In this document: piece after piece, positions 53,526-61,293 of the stretch
Position numbering within the stretch: the first letter of the stretch is position 1
Layout of the letters: every line of letters starts with the position of its first letter
Source of the DNA: CAUZWH01 sp965247665
Lineage (GTDB): Bacteria > Pseudomonadota > Alphaproteobacteria > SHVV01
Length of the DNA: 64,000 bases
Reading direction: 5' to 3'
NCBI GenBank assembly: GCA_965247665.1
Contig: CBDFHH010000005.1
Location: 1,178,001-1,242,000, forward strand
Made by a program: the position numbers and the translations under genes
The notes under the pieces: model-generated
What the model was told of the DNA's origin: nothing
The model's database searches: none
What the model saw: only the letters and a program-made list of their open reading frames with translations

Positions 53526-54011
53526 ATGAAAAAGACCATCTATAACCCCGACACCTTGGCGCCGCCGGTCGGACATTTCGACCGCGCCGTAAAATTTGGT
53601 GCGAACTGGTTGTTCGTATCCGGCACCTCGGCGCTGACGAACGTGCACGGGGATATGAAGAAACGGAAGCTGGTTAAGGGGATCGAAGCGCAAACTCGTG
53701 AGACGCTCGACAACATCGAGAGGGTGTTGAAGGACGCCGGCGGCAAGCTCTCCGATATCTACGAGGTTCGCATGATCCTCAAGAAGCGCGAGTACTTTTC
53801 GATCGTCGATGCCATTTTCAAGGAGCGCATTCCCAGGAAGGGTTTCATCGCCCATGGCTACAAAGGCGAGCTGCTTCATCCGGACATGGAGCTCGAGATC
53901 GAGGCCTACGCCTATCTCGGCAAAACGCAGACCGTTCGCAAGCGCTACCCCAAGAAGCAAGCCCCGGCCAAGCGCGCGGCGCCGCGGACCGCAGCACGCG
54001 CCCGCCGCTAA
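53526..54011 (+). CDS. RidA-family protein with basic C-terminal tail
   Basis: 161 residues, of which about 135 form the RidA (YjgF) fold: LAPPVGHFDRAVKFGANWLFVSGTSAL, QTRETLDNIERVLKDAGGKLSDIYEVRMIL and IEAYAYL. The catalytic Arg of RidA proper appears as MILKKREYFSIVD, so not in the classical place. A 25-residue lysine/arginine/alanine tail (RKRYPKKQAPAKRAAP) is an unusual addition that could bind nucleic acid or be disordered. Strong ribosome site (GAGGAGG). Followed by a good terminator. Confidence 0.88.
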   Translation: MKKTIYNPDTLAPPVGHFDRAVKFGANWLFVSGTSALTNVHGDMKKRKLVKGIEAQTRETLDNIERVLKDAGGKLSDIYEVRMILKKREYFSIVDAIFKERIPRKGFIAHGYKGELLHPDMELEIEAYAYLGKTQTVRKRYPKKQAPAKRAAPRTAARARR

Positions 54012-54033
54012 TCCGGGACCTCTCCGACGCCAT

Positions 54034-54059
54034 GCGGGCGCGGCTCCGGTCGCGCCCGC
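54034..54059 (+). terminator. Intrinsic terminator after the RidA gene
   Basis: GCGGGCGCG (54034-54042) and CGCGCCCGC (54051-54059) form a perfect nine-pair GC-rich stem with an eight-base loop, followed by TTT. It lies 22 nt after the RidA stop and before the MAPEG gene. Confidence 0.7.
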
Positions 54060-54080
54060 TTTGCACGCGAAAGGTAGACC

Positions 54081-54470
54081 ATGACCGTCGATCTCTGGAT
54101 GCTGGTCGCATCAACGCTGCTGTTTTTCGTGATGTACGCCTTGTTTCAGAGATTTGCGGTGAGCCGACAGATCGGTGTGGCCGGCGTTGCGGGCAGTGGC
54201 GAGAACATGCCGGCCGCAACCGGATGGAAGGGCCGTATCGGTCGGACCGTCGACAATCACTCCGATGACCTGATCGTCTTTGCGATCCTTGTCGTCGTTG
54301 CCCATATCAGCGGCCAGGCAAACGAAATCACGGCGACCGGGGCGATGGTCGTTTTCGCCGCCCGACTGGTGCATGCCGCTAGCTACATCGCGGCCGTACC
54401 ATGGGTTCGTGCGCTCGCCTGGGTCGTCTGCGTCGTCGGCATGGCCATGGTTCTGAGCCAGCTGTTCTAG
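54081..54470 (+). CDS. MAPEG-family membrane protein
   Basis: 129 residues with four membrane helices. The MAPEG pattern is visible: GRIGRTVDNHSDDLIVFAILVVVAHI after the first helix, and ARLVHAASYIAAVPWVRALAWVVCVVGM at the C-terminus. MAPEG proteins form trimers and include glutathione transferases and related enzymes of the membrane. The gene starts at an ATG 69 nt after RidA, across the terminator. Confidence 0.88.
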   Translation: MTVDLWMLVASTLLFFVMYALFQRFAVSRQIGVAGVAGSGENMPAATGWKGRIGRTVDNHSDDLIVFAILVVVAHISGQANEITATGAMVVFAARLVHAASYIAAVPWVRALAWVVCVVGMAMVLSQLF

Positions 54471-54507
54471 TCGACGAGTATCTGCTCGAGCCGGCGGCGA
54501 TCGCTTG

Positions 54508-55032
54508 ATGACTGTGACCGACTGGTCTTCGGAGGTCCACGCGGCGCTGCGCGCCGCGTCGGTGCGTCAGCTCGGCTACGTGCCGGATGCCGGACTCGCT
54601 CGCTTGATCGCACGCTGTCGGAACGATGCGCGGATCGTCGACGTTTGTCTGACCACGGAGCAAGAGGGCGTCGGCATGGCGATCGGTGCCTGGCTCGGTG
54701 GTGATCGCACCGCGCTGCTCATGCAAGGCAGCGGGGTCGGCAATTGTATCAACGCGTTCACGGCGCTACGCGTCTGCCGCGTGCCGCTACTGCTCGTCGT
54801 GACCATGCGCGGCGAATGGGGCGAGACCAATCCGTGGCAGGTGCCCATGGGTCAAAACGCGGCCGCTCATCTACGCTCCGCTGGTTTGATCGTGCACGGC
54901 GCCGACGCCGCCGATGATGTCGCGCCCACGGTCGCCGCGGCGGCACAGATGGCGTTTGAGTCGCTTGAAGCCGTGGCCGTCCTTATCGCGCAGCGGGTGG
55001 TCGGTGCCAAGCGGTTCGCGGACGAATCATGA
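54508..55032 (+). CDS. Thiamine-diphosphate decarboxylase subunit alpha (ComD-like)
   Basis: 174 residues, corresponding to the PYR (N-terminal) domain of thiamine-diphosphate decarboxylases: LTTEQEGVGMAIGAWLGGDRTALLMQGSGVGNCINAF has the conserved catalytic Glu (E in TEQEGVG) and the GNC-type segment, and LVVTMRGEWGE follows. Separately encoded alpha and beta chains occur in sulfopyruvate and phosphonopyruvate decarboxylases. The start at 54508 (ATG) is preferred over the preceding TTG. It overlaps the beta subunit gene (ATGA). Confidence 0.85.
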   Translation: MTVTDWSSEVHAALRAASVRQLGYVPDAGLARLIARCRNDARIVDVCLTTEQEGVGMAIGAWLGGDRTALLMQGSGVGNCINAFTALRVCRVPLLLVVTMRGEWGETNPWQVPMGQNAAAHLRSAGLIVHGADAADDVAPTVAAAAQMAFESLEAVAVLIAQRVVGAKRFADES

Positions 55033-55613
55033 GTGGCCTGTCGCGCCGCCAGGTGGTAGCCGAACTCTTGCGCGATCGCGGCGACCTTCTGGTTATTGCG
55101 GGTTTGGGTGCCCCGGCATGGGATTGCGCCGCGGCCGGCGATGATGCGCTGAACTTCTATATGTGGGGAGCTATGGGGAGCGCTACGATGGTCGGTCTCG
55201 GATTAGCCCTGTCGCAACCGTCGCGGTCGGTTGTGGTCATTACCGGCGATGGTGAGCTGTTGATGGGCCTCGGCAGCCTGGCAACGATTGCCGTCGCGTC
55301 GCCGCGCAACCTCGCGATCATCGTGCTCGACAACGAACGCTACGGCGAGACCGGTATGCAGGAGACCCATACGGCGTTCGGGACCGATCTGGCGGGCATT
55401 GCGAACAAGGCGGGATTTGCCTGGACCCGCACGATCGCCGCAAGCGGCGAGTTGGATGGCATCGCCGCGAGGCTGACGAGCAGCGAAGGACCTGGTCTCG
55501 CGGTGATCAAGGTCGCGGCCCAGAACCTGCCGCTGATCCTGCCGCCGCGCGACGGCGCTTTGCTCAAGGATCGATTCCGGCAGGCGTTGCTTGGTGCCGA
55601 TCAGGCGCAGTAG
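55029..55613 (+). CDS. Thiamine-diphosphate decarboxylase subunit beta (ComE-like)
   Basis: 194 residues, the PP (C-terminal) domain. The ThDP-binding motif GDG-x(~25)-NN-type is GDGELLMGLGSLATIAV...IIVLDNERYGETG, with the Mg-binding Asp and Asn. It overlaps the alpha gene by 4 nt and is followed 9 nt later by the Rieske gene, so all three are one unit. Together with alpha it should decarboxylate a 2-oxo acid, sulfo- or phosphonopyruvate being the best-known substrates. Confidence 0.87.
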   Translation: MSGLSRRQVVAELLRDRGDLLVIAGLGAPAWDCAAAGDDALNFYMWGAMGSATMVGLGLALSQPSRSVVVITGDGELLMGLGSLATIAVASPRNLAIIVLDNERYGETGMQETHTAFGTDLAGIANKAGFAWTRTIAASGELDGIAARLTSSEGPGLAVIKVAAQNLPLILPPRDGALLKDRFRQALLGADQAQ

Positions 55614-55622
55614 GTTAGGGCG

Positions 55623-56984
55623 ATGAACGTTGGCGACCAACCGTGGCGGCGGCCCTACGGTGGCTACTACCAGCCCTGTGAGCGGCGCGAAGACCCGGAA
55701 CTGACCCACACCGGTCCGGGGACGCCGTGCGGCGAGCTGATGCGCCGCTATTGGCAGCCCGTCGCGCTTGCCTCGGAACTTGGCGAACGGCCGCTGGCCT
55801 TGAGCGTGCTCGGCGAAAACCTGGTTCTTTTCCGCGACAAGGGCGGACGATTGGGATTGTTCCACCGTCACTGCGCACACCGCGGTACATCGCTCGAATG
55901 GGGCATACCGATGGAGCGCGGCCTCCGCTGCTGCTATCACGGCTGGACCTACGATATCGATGGTACCTGTCTCGAGACGCCCGGTGAGCCGCCGCACAGC
56001 CGGCTCAAGGGCTCGATCGTCCAGGGCGCCTATCCGGTTCGCGAAATCGACGGTTTGATTTTCGCCTATCTCGGGCCACCTGACGAACAGCCCGAGATGC
56101 CGGTGTGGGACACTCAAATGCAGCCGGATACCGACCTGGCCGCGTTCTCGATCCTGTTCGACTGCAATTGGTTGCAAACCCACGAGAATGGAATCGATCC
56201 CATCCACGCCGTGTTCCTGCATGCGCGCCCCGGACGCGACAGTTTTGGCGACACGTTCTTTACGTTGCCGCGCCTGGACGTGGTGGCGACCTCGATCGGC
56301 GCTTCCGTCCAGACCACGCGCCGCGCCGGTGACAATATCTGGACTCGCATGGTCGACCTCGCAATTCCCAACGTCGCCCACATTCCGGTGCCGTGGCTCG
56401 ACGCCGCAAAGGAGCAATACTTCACCCATGCGGCGATTCTGCGCTGGTGCGTGCCGGTCGACGATACCCACAATCTCTTTATCGGCTGGCGTTACTTCAA
56501 CGACAAGAACGACCCTCGTCGGATCGGCGATCCTCGGCGCTGCGGCAAGAACATGGTCGATTTTCCGGGCCAGGAGCGTGAGCGCAGCTACACGGCACGT
56601 CAGATCGAGCCCGGCGACTACGAGGCGCAGGTCGGCCAGGGAGGTATTGCCGTTCATGCGGCTGAACATCTCGGGACAACCGATAAGGGCGTGATTCTGC
56701 TGCGCCGGATCCTGCGGCGCGCGATTCGCAACCTCGCCGAAAGCAAGGGCGCACCGCGGCACGCGCCACGCGAATGCGACGGTACGATCGGCACACAAGC
56801 TCACGATTCGGTGGTTCACGCACCGACCAGCGATTACGCCGGCAGCGATCAGCAGCATATCGCCGCGGTCGCAGAACTCATGCGCAATGCCGCGATCGCA
56901 ACCGCTGACGTGCCGCATGATCGGCGCGCCAGGGATTTCGAACGGCGCGTCCGTGAGGCGATGGCCGCGTTAAGCCGCGACTGA
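55623..56984 (+). CDS. Rieske oxygenase alpha subunit (phthalate dioxygenase/demethylase-like)
   Basis: 453 residues. Rieske ligands in CAHRG...CCYHGW, and a catalytic iron site ENGIDPIHAVFLH with Asp-x-x-His-x4-His spacing, as in phthalate dioxygenase and VanA-type O-demethylases. The N-terminal extension (MNVGDQPWRRPYGGYYQP...) and the long C-terminal tail past 400 are typical of this group. It follows the decarboxylase subunits closely, so the oxygenase product or substrate may be a 2-oxo acid. No reductase gene is adjacent. Confidence 0.9.
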   Translation: MNVGDQPWRRPYGGYYQPCERREDPELTHTGPGTPCGELMRRYWQPVALASELGERPLALSVLGENLVLFRDKGGRLGLFHRHCAHRGTSLEWGIPMERGLRCCYHGWTYDIDGTCLETPGEPPHSRLKGSIVQGAYPVREIDGLIFAYLGPPDEQPEMPVWDTQMQPDTDLAAFSILFDCNWLQTHENGIDPIHAVFLHARPGRDSFGDTFFTLPRLDVVATSIGASVQTTRRAGDNIWTRMVDLAIPNVAHIPVPWLDAAKEQYFTHAAILRWCVPVDDTHNLFIGWRYFNDKNDPRRIGDPRRCGKNMVDFPGQERERSYTARQIEPGDYEAQVGQGGIAVHAAEHLGTTDKGVILLRRILRRAIRNLAESKGAPRHAPRECDGTIGTQAHDSVVHAPTSDYAGSDQQHIAAVAELMRNAAIATADVPHDRRARDFERRVREAMAALSRD

Positions 56985-57141
56985 GACCGGCTCAAGGCAG
57001 GCTCTGCGAAGGTCGCGTCGCACGCTAACGTAAACCGGCCGGAACTCACGGGTTCCTTAATTCCACTCCCTACCCCCTTGCCATGAGCCGCGTCATGCAG
57101 GGCTCCGCAAAGAGAACTTTTTTACCAGGCCTCGCTGGTTT

Positions 57142-57662
57142 GTGATGGCGTCGCTTCCACAAGAAATCGTGGTCAATGACGACGAAAACACGAGAGGGCC
57201 GGCTACGGGTCTCCCCAAACTCCATCTGCTCAAAGGCAATCCCTTTTTGCTGCCGGCAGCGGCCCTATTCGTGCCGTCTGGCTGCGCCGCTTCGGTGGTC
57301 GGATCGGTCACGGTCGGACAGCCGCTAACCGGGTATCGGCCGTGACTTTGGCGACCGACGGCAAGGGCCTGAGCGAGATGGGGCTTGACGTCGCGACCGG
57401 CAAGGATTGTCGGTTCCTGGAAGGGGCGCTGCGCGAGGATCGCGAGATTTGCGAAATCCCAGGCTCGCCGGCCAACCGTATGGACTTCAAAGGCGTGTCC
57501 ACGATGATGCAGATGCTGGAAGGTGACGGTCCGGCGCCGGGCGCGTGGACGGTGGCTGCCCAAACGCCGCCGGCACGTGAGGACAAGGGCAGCTCGGTCA
57601 GCGCACAAAGAACGGGCGACCGCAAACGCCGACGCCCCGTTCCAAGCTATAACCCAAAATAA
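57142..57662 (+). pseudogene. Small lipoprotein gene split by a frameshift
   Basis: The 5' part reads MASLPQEI... LPAAALFVPSGCAASVVGSVTVGQ, which has a lipoprotein-type signal with a Cys in the PSGC box. The 3' part in another frame reads VSAVTLATDGKGLSEMGLDVATGKDCRFLEGALREDREICE, the common body of a small alphaproteobacterial lipoprotein family (ATGKDC...EGxxREDRxICE). They meet at about 57318-57345 where frame 1 stops. A single base change restores one protein. It could be a sequencing error or a real pseudogene. The 3' end is followed by the hairpin at 57662-57688. Confidence 0.65.
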
Positions 57663-57830
57663 AACGGCACCGCAGGGCAGTGCCGTTTAGGGGGACCTAG
57701 CCACCCGCCGGCCAGATCCGCGACCTCTCCGCCCGGATCGTCTGACGCAGACTCACCGCTTAGTCGGGTCTCCCTCCCAACAACAAAGAAGGTCCGGCTT
57801 ATTGTTGCGCCCACCGGGCTCCCTTGCTGT
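57652..57830 (-). ncRNA. Candidate structured small RNA (family not recognised)
   Basis: About 175 nt bounded by a strong promoter (TTGATC and TTTAAT, 17 nt apart, start predicted near 57830) and an intrinsic terminator on the minus strand. No open frame fits. The interior can pair into a closing stem (GGGAGACC near 57770 with GGTCCCCC near 57690, one mismatch) enclosing hairpins such as GATCCG/CGGATC and GTCTG-CGT-CAGAC, and an outer CAACAA/TTGTTG stem near the 5' end. The length is similar to 6S RNA, but the sequence does not clearly match 6S, SRP, tmRNA or RNase P as I remember them. Identity is open. Confidence 0.55.
57662..57688 (-). terminator. Intrinsic terminator of the minus-strand RNA (also after the lipoprotein gene)
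   Basis: AAACGGCAC (57662-57670) and GTGCCGTTT (57680-57688) form a perfect nine-pair stem with a nine-base loop. On the minus strand it is followed by TATTTTGGG (57661-57652), a U-rich tract, which makes it a standard intrinsic terminator in that direction. On the plus strand no U-tract follows. Confidence 0.7.
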
Positions 57831-57837
57831 CAAATAA

Positions 57838-57866
57838 ATTAAATCAGGCCTCTTTCGTGTGATCAA
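57838..57866 (-). promoter_or_regulatory. Sigma-70-type promoter for the small RNA
   Basis: On the minus strand TTGATC (57866-57861) and TTTAAT (57843-57838) are separated by 17 nt and match -35 and -10 elements. The surroundings (57831-57945) are strongly AT-rich in an otherwise GC-rich window. A second possible promoter lies upstream: TTGTCC (57928-57923) and TATATA (57905-57900), also 17 nt apart. Confidence 0.55.
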
Positions 57867-58028
57867 TAAAAAAGTGAGACGTTTAAGTAAAAAGTTGTGT
57901 ATATATTTGGTGTATTAATTGTGGACAAGATGTGAGTAAGTCGTGCCGTCGAGCCCGTTCGTCAAGATGATGTGATTTCGGCTTCAACCGGCTCCATATT
58001 TGCCCGAGCGGTGAAGGTGCGCCGCCGC
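57867..58028. other. AT-rich upstream segment, no gene
   Basis: The AT-rich part (to about 57945) contains poly-A/T tracts and the second promoter-like pair (57900-57928). Between this and the stop of the NmrA gene at 58029 no gene was seen. AT-rich DNA beside a promoter is consistent with an UP-type element or regulator binding. Confidence 0.4.
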
Positions 58029-58931
58029 TCAGGCCTCGGCGCGAAAGGCTTCGGCGAAAATCTTTGCGAACTCGTCGATGTCGGTCGGTGTCATGCTGGT
58101 CTCGTCCCGGGGGCGTGCGGGTGCGAGACGTCGGGAGTTGTAACCTCGATAGATACCGGCGATAGCATTTGCACTGCTCTCGCCCACACCAACCGATTGC
58201 AGATCGGCAGTGAGCTCGGTGATCGGGATTTGCACATACTCCAGCTCGGGTGACCCGATGGCTTCGCCCAGCACCCGTGCTGCGTGACGCGGGGCAACAT
58301 CCGCCGGGCCGAGCAGGTCGAGGGCTGTGCCGGGCTCGAAGTCGCGTCGCCGCATCAGCTCGGCGGCGCGCGCGCCGATATCGCTCGTCGAGATCATGGC
58401 GACCGGCCGATCCGCGTCCAACGCGCCGCGAAGCCTATCGGTCGCCTTTAGCGCCGGAATATCGCGCAGATAGTTCTCCATGAAGAAACCAGGCCGCAGA
58501 TGCACAATGTTGACGCCGGTCAGGGTGTTGAGCCGCTCCTCGTGGCGCCGCGCGGCGTCTATAGCGCCCATCGTCCGCGTCACGGCGGCGGGCAGATGCG
58601 ATCCGATACCGCTTAGATTGACGACGTGTGACACATCGGCGGCCGACACCGCCGCCGCGATCGCTTCGCTGACCGCGTCGTAGTGCGCGTCGTAGTTGGG
58701 CACGGTCGGGTCGACCGCCACCATGCAATAGAGCGCGGTTGCACCCTCGAACGCTTCGGTCAGCACCCCCGGATCCAACCAATCCGCGATCGCCAAATCG
58801 GCGCCGGCCCGCGCAAAACCGGCTAATCTCTCGGGGTCGCGACCCACAACTCGAACCCTCTCGCCGGCGCCCAGCAACGCTTCGCAGGTCGCTCGCCCGG
58901 TATTTCCGCTGGCTCCCATAACCACGAACAT
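58029..58931 (-). CDS. NmrA-like NAD(P)-binding protein
   Basis: 300 residues with an atypical SDR fold: N-terminal GASGNTGRATCEALL cofactor motif, RVRVVGRDPERL after the second strand, and LSGIGSHLP. The chain VVNLSGIGSHL and LRPGFFMENYL are characteristic NmrA/HSCARG-like sites. Catalytic Tyr-Lys of classical SDRs is absent, so it may be a sensor or an isomerase/reductase. The start ATG at 58931 opens the frame. Upstream of the YbaN gene, on the same strand but 100 nt away from the tiny coupled frame. Confidence 0.85.
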   Translation of the reverse strand: MFVVMGASGNTGRATCEALLGAGERVRVVGRDPERLAGFARAGADLAIADWLDPGVLTEAFEGATALYCMVAVDPTVPNYDAHYDAVSEAIAAAVSAADVSHVVNLSGIGSHLPAAVTRTMGAIDAARRHEERLNTLTGVNIVHLRPGFFMENYLRDIPALKATDRLRGALDADRPVAMISTSDIGARAAELMRRRDFEPGTALDLLGPADVAPRHAARVLGEAIGSPELEYVQIPITELTADLQSVGVGESSANAIAGIYRGYNSRRLAPARPRDETSMTPTDIDEFAKIFAEAFRAEA

Positions 58932-59033
58932 GCTTCGCCTCCTGCAGCAGGGTTCATCCAGAAGGATGTCGGGAAAAGCCGGTAATCCCGAGCGCGGCCA
59001 AGCTACACCCTACCCGCTGCGGCGCGATCGATA

Positions 59034-59135
59034 TCAGCGGTCGGGGGGTTCGACCGCGCCGATTTCCGGGCCCAGGATCGTCAGGGCTCGCGCCTGCGCG
59101 CTCGCGTCCGCGAAACCGGTTACCGCACCCATCAT
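59034..59135 (-). CDS. Tiny coupled open reading frame (33 residues)
   Basis: Starts at an ATG whose A is the last base of the YbaN gene stop (TGATG overlap) and reads MMGAVTGFADASAQARALTI to a stop at 59034. The overlap suggests possible translational coupling, and the codons are GC-rich. There is no family match, so it may be chance or the remnant of a longer gene. Confidence 0.25.
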   Translation of the reverse strand: MMGAVTGFADASAQARALTILGPEIGAVEPPDR

Positions 59136-59584
59136 CAGCGCTCGCCGATTGCCCGTTGGGTAGCGCCGTGCGGCGCGTAGTTTGGACGAGAAAGAACGTA
59201 GGCCGCGCACACCGCGAGGATGCCTGCCACCACGAGGACGATCGTGAGGTCCGCGCCGGTGACCACGAGGATTACGAGCGCGAGCGCCATTGCGACCGTT
59301 GCCGTCAGTTTCGCTTTTGGCGGTATCACACGATAGCGGTTCCAGGACCGGAGTGGCGGTCCATAGACTTCATGGGTGTAAAGCCAATGATGGAAACGTT
59401 CGGAGCTCTTTGAGAAAGCCCACAAGGCGATAATCAGGAATGGGAATCCTGGGAGCAGCGGGAGGATCAGACCGACCACGCCGATTGCTACGCAGACCCA
59501 GCCCACAGTCAACCACACAAGCCGCGCGCCACCCGCGAGCGGCGATCTCGCGTCGTCGTTGGGTGAACGGTTATCCTGATTCAT
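59135..59584 (-). CDS. YbaN-family (DUF454) inner membrane protein
   Basis: 149 residues with the DUF454 pattern: RLVWLTVGWVCVAIGVVGLILPLLPGFPFLIIALWAFSKSSERFHHWLYTHEVYGPPLRSW, then two further helices. Three or four membrane segments are visible. No enzymatic motif. The function of this widespread family is unknown. The start ATG at 59584 follows a charged N-terminal tail (MNQDNRSPNDDARS). Confidence 0.92.
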   Translation of the reverse strand: MNQDNRSPNDDARSPLAGGARLVWLTVGWVCVAIGVVGLILPLLPGFPFLIIALWAFSKSSERFHHWLYTHEVYGPPLRSWNRYRVIPPKAKLTATVAMALALVILVVTGADLTIVLVVAGILAVCAAYVLSRPNYAPHGATQRAIGER

Positions 59585-59688
59585 ACGAACAACGCAGGTC
59601 CTGGGGAAAGTATCCGGTGATGGGAGGCAAATCTCGCCGCCGATTTGTGGTAACCTCGGTCGACGGTGATTAAATGGAGGTCGACGAC

Positions 59689-60462
59689 ATGGCTATCGCG
59701 GAGGCGGTCGATACGCGCGCAAACGCCGACGATGCGAGCGAGCGTGATCTGAGGGTGCAGCTCGCGGCTGCTTATCGCCTGGTCGAGCATTTCGGCTGGA
59801 CGATCGGGATTTATGGGCATCTGACCGTCAGGGTGCCGGGCCGTGAATCGTATTTCCTCATCAACCCGTTCGGTTTGCGCTACGACGAGGTCAGTGCTTC
59901 CAATCTCTTAAAGATCGACTGCGACGGCAACATTGTCGAGCCCAGTGACTATCCCGTGAACGATGCCGGCTTTGTCATTCATTCGGCAATCCACATGGCG
60001 GACAACGACAATATCTGCGTGATGCACACGCACACCCGCGCCGGCATTGCGGTTGCCTCGACAAAGGAGGGACTCCTGACAATCAGCCAGGAAGCAACCG
60101 CTTTTCATGGGCACGTGTCGTATCACGACTACGAGGGCATCAGTTTGCGCCTCGACGAACGCGCGCGCCTTCTGAAGGATCTTGGCGGCAATCGGCAGAT
60201 GATTCTGCGAAACCATGGATTGCTGACAACCGGCCGCACGATCCCGGAAGCGTTCCTGCGGCTATGGTTGCTGCAGCTCAGTTGCGAGATCCAAGTCGAT
60301 GCCGGCCTCGCGGGTACGCTCAACGTCGTCCCGGAAGACGTGGCCGAAATTGGCTATGACGACTACAATCTCGACGAACCGATGCGCGGCGATATTGGTC
60401 AAATCGAGTTCGCCGCATGGATGCGGATGCTCGACAATCAGGATCCCAGCTACCGCGACTAG
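59689..60462 (+). CDS. Class II aldolase/adducin family protein
   Basis: 257 residues from ATG 59689, which has GGAGG eight bases upstream; an earlier ATG at 59674 overlaps that ribosome site. Zinc ligands in MHTHTRAG and the late His in LRNHGLL, with Glu likely in the usual place (ISQEATAF). The family includes fuculose-phosphate and ribulose-phosphate aldolases, and many members that act on non-sugar substrates. Isolated on the plus strand. The substrate is unknown. Confidence 0.9.
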   Translation: MAIAEAVDTRANADDASERDLRVQLAAAYRLVEHFGWTIGIYGHLTVRVPGRESYFLINPFGLRYDEVSASNLLKIDCDGNIVEPSDYPVNDAGFVIHSAIHMADNDNICVMHTHTRAGIAVASTKEGLLTISQEATAFHGHVSYHDYEGISLRLDERARLLKDLGGNRQMILRNHGLLTTGRTIPEAFLRLWLLQLSCEIQVDAGLAGTLNVVPEDVAEIGYDDYNLDEPMRGDIGQIEFAAWMRMLDNQDPSYRD

Positions 60463-60695
60463 CGGCGCAGGCTTCGACAGACCGGGGAGGCACGAACCCG
60501 CCGGCGCGGGCAACGATCGATGCGCGCCGAAGCCGGCTACGCTCTGCCATGAAAAGGCGGCCGGCGAGCCGCGCCCAGGGGTTGTGAAACGAGCGCGTCG
60601 GCTGGTTTGGGCGCGCCATCCGCGGCGCCATCATCTATCGGAGCGAAGAATCGTGTCACCGATCGGACGCCGCGAGAGCGTGCAATTGCGCGCGC

Positions 60696-61187
60696 TCAGT
60701 CACTCGAGCACCAGCGGGTCACCTCGACCGCCCACTTGCCGTCGCCGCGACGGCGCGGCGAACCCGTGATGGGGTTGTAGGCCAGCCCCCAGCTCCGCTG
60801 AAACTCTCCCGCTTCGGAACGGACGGCCTCCTCGCTTTCGCCGATGATAAGATAGCGGACATGTCCATCTCCTATTCCGGGTAGGGGGTAGGTCTGTGCG
60901 CGATTGACCGGAATGCGTTCGTCATAGCCGGTGAGCTCGATTTCGGGGACTTCTCGGCATCCGCCGGCCGCCGGAATACCGAAAAGCGACAAGCTAATCA
61001 CGGGACTACCATCGGGGTCCTCAACCCGCACGATGACCATGCCATCGCCGCCACGGGTGAAGTAGCGCTGAAGTTTTACGCGAGCCGTGTCGAACACCGT
61101 GATTTCGGGCGATCCAGTCTCGATCACCTCGCCGCCGCCGGGAACTCGGCAGCTCTTACCCGATAGATCGCTTGCCTGTACGCTCAC
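60696..61187 (-). CDS. Uncharacterised protein under a predicted repressor-controlled promoter
   Basis: 163 residues from a GTG at 61187 (a TTG two codons earlier is an alternative). No known domain was recognised. It begins SVQASDLSGKSCRVPGGGEV, has three Cys residues and a mixed beta-type composition (ITVFDTARVKLQRYFTRGG...MVIVRVEDPDGSPVISLSLFG), and no signal peptide or membrane segment. Its promoter (61227-61255) overlaps a palindrome and lies just after the S24-type repressor gene, so it is probably controlled by that repressor. The function is unknown. Confidence 0.65.
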   Translation of the reverse strand: MSVQASDLSGKSCRVPGGGEVIETGSPEITVFDTARVKLQRYFTRGGDGMVIVRVEDPDGSPVISLSLFGIPAAGGCREVPEIELTGYDERIPVNRAQTYPLPGIGDGHVRYLIIGESEEAVRSEAGEFQRSWGLAYNPITGSPRRRGDGKWAVEVTRWCSSD

Positions 61188-61225
61188 TTCCAACCCCCGT
61201 CCCTGGTCGAGTCGAACAAGAAACA

Positions 61226-61265
61226 GATAATATATTATCCGTTTTGGAGAGTAAAGTATTATCCG
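61226..61265 (-). promoter_or_regulatory. Promoter with overlapping palindromic operator
   Basis: GATAATATATTATC (61226-61239) is a perfect 14-nt palindrome. On the minus strand TTTACT (61255-61250) and TATTAT (61232-61227) stand 17 nt apart as -35 and -10 elements, so the palindrome covers the -10 box. A second TATTATCCG half-site (61257-61265) repeats the first (61233-61241) 24 nt away. A repressor bound here would block transcription of the gene starting at 61187. Confidence 0.6.
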
Positions 61266-61293
61266 AGCGCTTTGATCGGCCCGTGGCGGCAGT

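Noticed and set aside
57831..57945. AT-rich island with TGTGGACAA (57920-57928), similar to a DnaA box, as a possible replication origin
   Set aside because: Only one weak box is present, none of the usual origin-linked genes are nearby, and a small-RNA promoter explains the AT-rich stretch better.
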